Position numbers and translations under genes: made by a program. From contig JAISSA010000011.1 of NCBI GenBank assembly GCA_031273365.1, forward strand, positions 1 to 6,306: a stretch of 6,306 bases of DNA, read 5' to 3'. The notes under the pieces were generated by a model that did not search any database, was not told the origin of the DNA, and saw only the letters and a program-made list of their open reading frames with translations. The stretch is from Synergistaceae bacterium (GTDB taxonomy: Bacteria; Synergistota; Synergistia; Synergistales; Aminobacteriaceae). Below are positions 1 through 4,387 of the stretch, one piece after another (the stretch's first letter is position 1; every line of letters starts with the position of its first letter).

Positions 1-789
1 AAAAGATTCGCGCCGACTTTCCGATTTTATCGGAGCAGGTGGATGGCCGACAACTCGTCTGGCTGGACAATGCGGCCACCACCCAACGCCCCCGGCAGGT
101 CATCGACCGGCTTGTGCACTATTATAAAGGAGATGATCGCCGTCGCTCACGGCAGAGGCGTTCGCGCGTGCGTGGATGGGGCGCAGTCGGTTTCGCACAT
201 GCCGGTGAACGTGTCCGAGCTCGACGCCGACTTCTTCGTCTTCTCCGGGCACAAGATCTTTGGCCCCAACGGCATCGGCGTCCTGTACGGCAAAGAGGAC
301 GCGCTGGAGGCGGCGCGCCCCTGGCAGGGCGGCGGCAACATGATAGCCGACGTCACCTTCGAGCGGACGCTGTATCAGAAGGCTCCGCAGAAATTCGAGG
401 CCGGGACCGCCAACATAGCCGACGCGGTCGGCCTGGGAGCGGCCATCGACTACGTGTCCGCCATCGGCATGGAAAACATCGCCCGATATGAACACGAACT
501 GTTAGAATATGGTATGCGCGAACTCCGTGCCGTTCCGGGGCTGACTCTGGTCGGCGCCGCAGCGCAAAAAGCGAGCGTGCTGCCCTTTGTGCTGGACGGG
601 CACGACAACGCGGAGGTCGGAAAATACCTGAACGGCGTCGGGATTGCCGTGCGCGCCGGACACCACTGTGCGCAGCCCATTTTGCGACGCTTCGGTTACG
701 AGGGCACGGTGCGCCCTTCGCTTGCGTTCTACAATACGCCCGCGGAAATCGAGCTGCTGGCGCGGTCGCTGCACCAGCTGGCGCGTTAG
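1..789 (+). pseudogene. sufS: SufS-type cysteine desulfurase with internal deletion and frameshift; 5' end outside window
   Basis: SufS is a PLP enzyme that takes sulfur from cysteine for Fe-S cluster assembly in the cytosol. The N-terminal part reads from base 3 in one frame (IRADFPILSEQ, then LDNAATTQRP, ending HYYKGD near 134). The rest reads in another frame from about 124 (IKEMIAVAH onward) to the TAG at 787-789. The second part keeps the PLP-lysine motif SGHK (the lysine near 255-257) and the active-site cysteine motif RAGHHCAQP (near 649-675). Compared with the roughly 406-residue family, about 135 residues are missing between the two parts, including the segment with the PLP-stacking histidine (EHH). 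No frame joins the parts, so the gene is very probably dead. The ATG at 43 lies in the wrong frame for the N-terminal part and is not a credible start. An assembly error is the main alternative. The family is certain; the pseudogene state is likely. Confidence 0.85.
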
Positions 790-804
790 AGAGAGTTCTG
801 AATT

Positions 805-836
805 AAAGCTCAGGAGCCCCTCGTCTCCCGGGCTTA
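805..836 (+). terminator. Stem-loop after sufS, weak terminator candidate
   Basis: 807-816 pairs with 825-834 (nine of ten positions, one of them G-U, one mismatch) around an 8-base loop. A-rich sequence on the 5' side and TAAAAT on the 3' side extend it slightly. There is no real T-run after it, so it may be a weak or processing hairpin rather than an efficient terminator. Confidence 0.35.
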
Positions 837-875
837 AAATCGGTTCATTTACGATCATTATGGGGTGGTATCGCC

Positions 876-1889
876 ATGGAAATACTGGCCAAAGTTCACG
901 CGCGACATCTGGTGGAGTGGGGGAGGGATCATCCCGAGGCTTGGGTGCTGTCGGCGGACCTGACCGGGTCCTGCGAGGCGGACGCCTTTCGCGACGCGTA
1001 CCCCGGGCGCTTTCTGTCGATGGGCATCGCGGAGCAGAATATGCTTGCCTTTGCCGGCGGCATGGCCCGTCAGGGCCTGATGCCTCTGGTGCATACCTTC
1101 GGGGTGTTTATTTACCGCCGCGCCCTCGACCAGATCGCCATGTCGATCGCCTACCCCAACCTGCCGGTCAAAATGTTCGGCTTTCTGCCGGGCATCCTCA
1201 CCCCCGGCGGCGCCACCCATCAGGCCATCGAGGACATCGCGGTGATGCGCGCGCTGCCGAACATGACCGTGCTGGAGCCCGGCGACGCCCTGGAGGTCGA
1301 GTCGGCGCTGGACGTGGCCTGCGAGACGCCGGGCCCGGTGTACGTGCGCCAGTTGCGCGGCGAGGCGCCGCGGCTGTTCGACAGAAACGAGCCCATGAAA
1401 TTGGGCAGGCACCGCAGGCTTTCCTCCGGAAGAGATTTTGATTTCGTGCTGGTCACCAGCGGCATCTGCACGGAGGAGGGAATGAGGGCCTCCGCCGCGC
1501 TGCGCGACAGGGGCGTCGAAATCGCGCACTATCACGTCTCCACACTGAAGCCCTTCGAGCCCGCGGAGATTCTGGAGGCGGCGGCAGCCAGCCGCCGGGG
1601 CGTCATCACGCTGGAAAATCACAGCGTCGTCGGAGGTCTGGGCTCCGTCGTCGCCGAGTGCATGGCGGAGGCCGGGGTCGGCAGGCCGCTGCGCCGCCTC
1701 GGCCTGCAGGATACGTTCGCGCACGGCGCCAGCCGCCGTTATCTGATGCGGGAGTACGGGCTGGACGCCATGGCCGTCGTCTCCGCCGTGGAGGAGATCA
1801 TCGGCGAGCGCTTCGCCATCGACGAAAAGAGCCTGATGGAAACGTACACCCCGGCGGCACACAGCGACGCGAAGGCCGAATCGCTCTGA
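876..1889 (+). CDS. Transketolase, C-terminal subunit (split transketolase)
   Basis: This 337-residue protein is the pyrimidine-binding plus C-terminal half of a thiamine-diphosphate transketolase, which moves two-carbon ketol units between sugar phosphates. The Pyr domain covers about residues 1-165. It has GIAEQNM with Glu53, the residue that activates the cofactor aminopyrimidine, and GGATHQAIED with His115. The transketolase C-terminal domain covers about 185-310 (TLENHSVVGGLGS). Its length matches stand-alone C-terminal subunits (about 310-330), so it is not a truncated full-length enzyme. The ATG has an SD-like GGGGTGG at 862-868, 7 bases upstream. Such subunits act with an N-terminal subunit that normally lies directly upstream; here the neighbour is the sufS pseudogene, so the partner must be elsewhere. 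Split apulose-4-phosphate transketolases (AptA/AptB) share this architecture, but the substrate cannot be told from sequence. The C-terminal half of DXS is a less likely alternative. Confidence 0.9.
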   Translation: MEILAKVHARHLVEWGRDHPEAWVLSADLTGSCEADAFRDAYPGRFLSMGIAEQNMLAFAGGMARQGLMPLVHTFGVFIYRRALDQIAMSIAYPNLPVKMFGFLPGILTPGGATHQAIEDIAVMRALPNMTVLEPGDALEVESALDVACETPGPVYVRQLRGEAPRLFDRNEPMKLGRHRRLSSGRDFDFVLVTSGICTEEGMRASAALRDRGVEIAHYHVSTLKPFEPAEILEAAAASRRGVITLENHSVVGGLGSVVAECMAEAGVGRPLRRLGLQDTFAHGASRRYLMREYGLDAMAVVSAVEEIIGERFAIDEKSLMETYTPAAHSDAKAESL

Positions 1890-1902
1890 ACACGCCTTTG
1901 CG

Positions 1903-1928
1903 TAAGGAGAGCAATGTCAACAACTTGA
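1903..1928 (+). other. Orphan ribosome binding site and start codon with a four-codon reading frame
   Basis: TAAGGAG at 1903-1909 is a strong SD sequence four bases before ATG at 1914-1916. The frame reads Met-Ser-Thr-Thr and stops at 1926-1928. It lies 13 bases after the transketolase stop, where the next gene of an operon would start. I infer it is the leftover start of a lost gene, cut off near the hairpin element that follows. A leader peptide is possible but four codons give no support for it. Confidence 0.4.
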
Positions 1929-1942
1929 GGAAGAAAATTAAT

Positions 1943-1994
1943 GGGGTCAGGGGACTCGTCCCCTGCGGGGTTTTTTCCGGGGGGCGGAGCCCCG
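1943..1994 (+). repeat. GC-rich double-hairpin intergenic element, probably also a terminator
   Basis: Two hairpins are stacked. The first has perfect 8-base arms, 1948-1955 and 1958-1965 (CAGGGGAC / GTCCCCTG). The second is 1981-1985 with 1989-1993 (GGGGC / GCCCC, loop GGA). A T6 run at 1971-1976 follows CGGGG, so CCCC(1960-1963)/GGGG(1967-1970)-T6 can also form a terminator-like fold. The alternation of G-block and C-block hairpins resembles dispersed REP-like elements seen in many gut anaerobes. Only one copy is visible here, so repeat status is inferred. Confidence 0.5.
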
Positions 1995-1999
1995 TGATT

Positions 2000-2027
2000 T
2001 TGCTTATTTGCTTAAGTTGATGATATT
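2000..2027 (+). promoter_or_regulatory. Possible sigma70-type promoter for the RuBisCO-like gene
   Basis: TTGCTT at 2000-2005 and GATATT at 2022-2027 are separated by 16 bases, within an AT-rich stretch between the hairpin element and the next gene. A separate promoter would make sense because a terminator-like element lies upstream. The match is modest and untested. Confidence 0.25.
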
Positions 2028-2048
2028 GGCAAGAAAAGGGGAGATCCC

Positions 2049-3287
2049 GTGTTTTTTGAGGGTTATGACGACGCCCGCACACAGGGCATGATCGGCGGAG
2101 GCCGTTTTTCGGCCGTGTACCGTCTGGAGGCCGGAGATGAACAGACCGCCCGCAGTATGGCGGAGGACATCTGCGTGGAACAGACGGTGGAGTTTCCGTT
2201 TTCACTGCTGCCCCCCGGCGCCGTCCCCCGGGAGCTGACGGGCCGCGTCGAGGCCATCGAAAAAATCGAAAAAAATGAAAAAGAACACGGCGGACGTTAC
2301 CTCGCCGTCATCAGTTTTGCGGACGAGATCGCGTCCGGGGAGTTCACCCAGTTTCTCAACGTCATTTTCGGCAACATCAGCATCAAGCGGGGAATTCAAC
2401 TGGCGGGCATCCGCCCCGATCGGGCGATTTTTGAGTTTCTTCCCGGACCGCGTTTCGGGGTCTCCGGCATTCGCGAGATCGTCGGCGTTCCCGACCGCCC
2501 GCTGCTTTTCTCCGCGCTCAAGCCCATGGGGCTGTCCGCCGCCGATATGGCGAGGCTGGCCGGGCAATTTGCGGAGGGCGGCATCGACATCGTCAAGGAC
2601 GACCACGGTCTCACGAACCAGGTGTTTGCCCCGTTCGAGGAGCGCGTGTCCCGCTGTGTCGACGCGGTGCGAACGGCCAACGCCAAATCCGGCCGCAGGA
2701 GCATTTACGTCCCCAACGTCACGGCCCCGTCCGGACAGGTTCTGGAGCGGGCGCTGCGCGCCAGAGAACTTGGCGCCGGCGGGGTGCTGGTGACGCCCGG
2801 CCTCGTGGGACTGGACACGATGCGGGCACTTGCCGGGCCGGAAATCGACCTGCCCGTTTTCGCGCATCCCGCCTTCATCGGAAGCTACGCCGTCAATCCG
2901 CAGGGCATCGCGCCTCACGTTCTCTTCGGTACTCTCATGCGCCTGGCCGGAGCGGACGTCTCCATCTTTCCGAACTACGGCGGACGTTTTCCGCTTTCCA
3001 GAGAGGAATGCCTTGCCACGGCGCGGGCCGGCAGGGAAGAACCGGGACCTCTCAGGCCCATTTTCCCGGCGCCCGCCGGCGGCATGGAGCTGGCGAACGT
3101 CGAGGAAATAATCCGGAGCTACGGCGGAGACCTGCTGGTGCTGATCGGCGGAGGTCTGTTCCGTGGCGGCACGGATATCGTCCTGAACTGCCGCCGCTTT
3201 CTTTCCGAGGTGGAGCGGGGGTTCAGCCTGCTTCAAGCGAAAACGAACGGGAGGAGAGCGTGTCCATCCTCGTGTCGATGTCCGTAA
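2049..3287 (+). CDS. RuBisCO-like protein (form IV), probably not a CO2-fixing enzyme
   Basis: This 412-residue protein has the RuBisCO large-subunit fold order: an N-terminal domain (about 15-135) and a TIM barrel (about 145-390). By spinach RuBisCO numbering, conserved positions are Asn123 (N109 in FGNIS), Lys175 (K158 in ALKPM), Lys201 and Asp203 (K183 and D185 in VKDDHG), His294 (H273 in FAHPAF) and the phosphate-binding glycines (PAGG near 342-345, IGGG 366-369). Lys177 is Met160 and Glu204 is His186. Loop 6 reads FPNYGGRF with no clear Lys334, and Ser379 is Ala. This pattern excludes normal carboxylation. KDDHG, EQTVEFP and FPNYGGRF recall the RuBisCO-like proteins of isoapionate catabolism (OiaX/OiaC/OiaT), from memory and not tested. 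The GTG start follows GGGGAG (2038-2043) by 5 bases; ATG 2088 would cut into the N-terminal domain. The last about 12 residues overlap the next start (3260) and look non-family. Confidence 0.88.
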   Translation: MFFEGYDDARTQGMIGGGRFSAVYRLEAGDEQTARSMAEDICVEQTVEFPFSLLPPGAVPRELTGRVEAIEKIEKNEKEHGGRYLAVISFADEIASGEFTQFLNVIFGNISIKRGIQLAGIRPDRAIFEFLPGPRFGVSGIREIVGVPDRPLLFSALKPMGLSAADMARLAGQFAEGGIDIVKDDHGLTNQVFAPFEERVSRCVDAVRTANAKSGRRSIYVPNVTAPSGQVLERALRARELGAGGVLVTPGLVGLDTMRALAGPEIDLPVFAHPAFIGSYAVNPQGIAPHVLFGTLMRLAGADVSIFPNYGGRFPLSREECLATARAGREEPGPLRPIFPAPAGGMELANVEEIIRSYGGDLLVLIGGGLFRGGTDIVLNCRRFLSEVERGFSLLQAKTNGRRACPSSCRCP

Positions 3288-3376
3288 CGGAAAGCCCTTA
3301 CTTCAGGAACGCGCCGGCGCTTTTTCCTGCGCTTTTTCCACAGTGGCGACGATACCCGCAATCTCGTCTCCCGTGA
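3260..3376 (+). pseudogene. Translationally coupled start of a lost downstream gene
   Basis: GGGAGGAG at 3249-3256 precedes GTG 3260, which opens inside the end of the RuBisCO-like gene, as in a tightly coupled operon. The frame reads VSILVSMSV and stops after 38 residues at 3374-3376, overlapping the antisense ftsH-like fragment. Only the first few residues look natural; the rest is the antisense of that fragment. I infer an operon partner of the RuBisCO-like gene was deleted here. VSILV would suit the first strand of many enzymes, including sugar-acid kinases, but five residues identify nothing. Confidence 0.3.
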
Positions 3377-3464
3377 CGGCTTCCCGCTCCTGCAGGACCC
3401 GCGCCATTTCGTGCAAATCCGCCTTCCCCACGCGCCCGCCTCCCTTATTGCGTATTGCCTTCAT
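3303..3464 (-). pseudogene. Fragment resembling the C-terminal tail of an FtsH-type (M41) protease
   Basis: The - strand encodes a 53-residue ORF from ATG at 3464 to the stop at 3303-3305. Its residues 14-40 (KADLHEMARVLQ, then EREAVTGDEIAGIV) fit the helical C-terminal end of FtsH metalloproteases, where a pattern like LA-LLE-ETL-GDEI closes the peptidase domain. The ATPase and zinc-binding parts are absent, so this cannot be a working protease. Upstream in frame the reading stays open but loses family character, and that segment overlaps the promoter of the next gene. I infer the 3' end of a host gene truncated by the AT-richer DNA to its right. A short independent helical protein is the alternative. 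The resemblance is judged by eye. Confidence 0.4.
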
Positions 3465-3482
3465 GCCAAAAAGCGCTATACT
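3455..3482 (+). promoter_or_regulatory. Sigma70-type promoter for the Panacea-domain gene
   Basis: TTGCCT at 3455-3460 and TATACT at 3477-3482 are spaced by 16 bases, close to consensus. Transcription would begin near 3489 and give a leader of about 85 bases. It lies over the start of the antisense ftsH-like fragment, consistent with a promoter brought in with the AT-richer DNA. Confidence 0.55.
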
Positions 3483-3505
3483 GTTCGTGTAAAAGTCAAA
3501 TTTCC

Positions 3506-3553
3506 CCCTCCATCGGAAGACTCGAAGAGCCAGCCTTTGGAGGGTATTTTTTT
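3506..3553 (+). terminator. Terminator-like hairpin in the leader of the Panacea-domain gene (possible attenuator)
   Basis: CCCTCCA at 3506-3512 pairs perfectly with TGGAGGG at 3538-3544, followed by TA and a T7 run at 3547-3553. It lies after the predicted transcription start (about 3489) and before the SD (3558-3568), so it would stop transcripts from the promoter at 3455-3482 unless another fold forms in the 25-base loop. It may instead simply insulate the unit from upstream readthrough. Confidence 0.5.
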
Positions 3554-3573
3554 ACTCGGAGGAAGGAGCGCAG

Positions 3574-4122
3574 GTGAACATGTCCACTTATTCGGCGATA
3601 GAAGTTGCCTGTTGGATTCTGTCCGAAGCCGCGGATCGCAATATTTCTCTTTCCAATATGCAGCTGCAAAAAAATTTGTACTATGCTCAGGGGTATTTGC
3701 TTGGCATGTGCGGAGAAAAGCTGTTCGATGATCCTATTATGGCCTGGGAACACGGACCCGTCGTGCCTTCCGTTTATTCTGCCTATAAAAAGCATGGCAG
3801 AAAAACGATCACGCCTCCGCCAGGTGTTGTTGTCCCGGAGGAATTACGGGGACTTATTCGCCTGATTGTTTCTGAGAAAAGCATTTTGTCGGCTTCGACT
3901 CTTCGTAAGGCGACACATGAAGAAATGCCTTACGCGACAACTCCCGGAGATGAGGAAAAAACCCCGCAGAAACTGGGAGAATTTTTTGTGGATATGTTTT
4001 GGGCATCGGACGAGGAAGACGCATACGAACCGTCTTTTGATACCGTCGAAGAAGAAAAGCGTTATTTTTTGGAAAACCTTTCAGCAGATGAGCGGGAAGC
4101 CATTTTCTCTGTTTGCCGGTGA
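3574..4122 (+). CDS. Panacea/SocA-like (DUF4065) domain protein, probable antitoxin
   Basis: This 182-residue protein carries the DUF4065 (Panacea, SocA, 'phage-associated protein') domain, known as an antitoxin domain that pairs with many unrelated toxins. Family marks are LQKNLYYAQG (31-40), AWEHGPVVPSVY (57-68) followed by AYKKHG, and LRKATHEEMPY (110-120). The domain covers about 5-125; the acidic tail (about 126-175) is less typical and could contact a partner or a proteolysis adaptor. GGAGGAAGGAG at 3558-3568 serves GTG 3574 (5 bases away) or ATG 3580 (11 bases); either start gives nearly the same protein. Its 3' end overlaps a MazF/PemK-like reading frame that starts at 4088, the usual layout of a toxin-antitoxin pair, but that frame is truncated. 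DNA here is AT-richer than upstream. The family call is firm; which toxin it neutralises today, if any, is unknown. Confidence 0.85.
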   Translation: MNMSTYSAIEVACWILSEAADRNISLSNMQLQKNLYYAQGYLLGMCGEKLFDDPIMAWEHGPVVPSVYSAYKKHGRKTITPPPGVVVPEELRGLIRLIVSEKSILSASTLRKATHEEMPYATTPGDEEKTPQKLGEFFVDMFWASDEEDAYEPSFDTVEEEKRYFLENLSADEREAIFSVCR

Positions 4123-4183
4123 TATCGTTTTTGTCCCGTTCCCATTTGGCAGTCTATCCGTGACAAATTTTCCATCTAACTCC
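4088..4183 (+). pseudogene. N-terminal remnant of a MazF/PemK-type toxin overlapping the Panacea gene
   Basis: ATG 4088 opens a frame inside the last 35 bases of the Panacea-domain gene. It reads MSGKPFSLFAGDIVFVPFPF, then GSLSVTNF. GDIVFVPFPF followed by a loop and LS-x-T is the first strand and hairpin signature of MazF/PemK endoribonuclease toxins, where K-x-RPA-V-V should follow. Here similarity ends at about 4165 and the frame runs through a terminator (4187-4209) to a stop at 4349-4351. All later toxin elements are missing, so it cannot be active. I infer an internal or 3' deletion that left the toxin start and the terminator. A chance match is possible, but position, overlap and motif agree with a former toxin-antitoxin pair. 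Confidence 0.55.
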
Positions 4184-4186
4184 TCC

Positions 4187-4209
4187 GCCCCTTGTATAAG
4201 GGGCTTTTT
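4187..4209 (+). terminator. Intrinsic terminator of the Panacea unit
   Basis: GCCCCTT at 4187-4193 pairs perfectly with AAGGGGC at 4198-4204 around the loop GTAT, followed directly by T5 at 4205-4209. It separates the antitoxin-type gene from the downstream nuclease gene, so the two are probably transcribed independently. Confidence 0.85.
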
Positions 4210-4261
4210 CCTGCCTTCTGCGTTGCTTGCAGCGTTTGGAAGAAATTATTCGCAGAGAGAA

Positions 4262-4290
4262 TTGAAGCAATCATCAAAGTTTACTAATAA
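4262..4290 (+). promoter_or_regulatory. Distal promoter candidate for the DUF262 gene
   Basis: TTGAAG at 4262-4267 and TAATAA at 4285-4290 are spaced by 17 bases in an AT-rich stretch downstream of the terminator. This is a good spacing and a partial consensus match. It would give a leader of about 90 bases. Confidence 0.35.
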
Positions 4291-4338
4291 TATGGATAAT
4301 TCGGATTTAAAAAAAAGGCCATGCGGAGGAACGATAGT

Positions 4339-4367
4339 TTGTAAAATTTGATTGATATGGTTATTAT
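4339..4367 (+). promoter_or_regulatory. Proximal promoter candidate for the DUF262 gene
   Basis: TTGTAA at 4339-4344 and TATTAT at 4362-4367 are spaced by exactly 17 bases. Transcription would start about 15 bases before the GTG at 4388, leaving a very short leader. It is the better of the two candidates by spacing. Confidence 0.45.
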
Positions 4368-4387
4368 GACAGGATATCCAGGATGGG

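Noticed and set aside
43..123. ATG 43 as the start of a complete 248-residue desulfurase
   Set aside because: Residues read from ATG 43 up to the deletion joint are out of frame with the true SufS N-terminus, which reads clearly in another frame from base 3.
858..1862. Long open frame on the - strand
   Set aside because: It lies antisense to the clear transketolase gene in GC-rich DNA, where opposite frames stay open by codon bias. Its protein shows no family motifs.
2202..3236. Long open frame on the - strand, 344 residues
   Set aside because: It is a shadow of the RuBisCO-like gene, with low-complexity polar composition and no domain marks.
2049..3287. True CO2-fixing RuBisCO
   Set aside because: Lys177 and Glu204 equivalents are Met and His, and no loop-6 lysine is evident. 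No small subunit or phosphoribulokinase is nearby.
3479..3498. TTGACT and TATAGC on the - strand as a divergent promoter
   Set aside because: The spacing is only about 13 bases, and the only downstream target is the dead ftsH-like fragment.
3496..3795. 99-residue - strand frame
   Set aside because: It is antisense to the Panacea-domain gene and its leader, with no family features.
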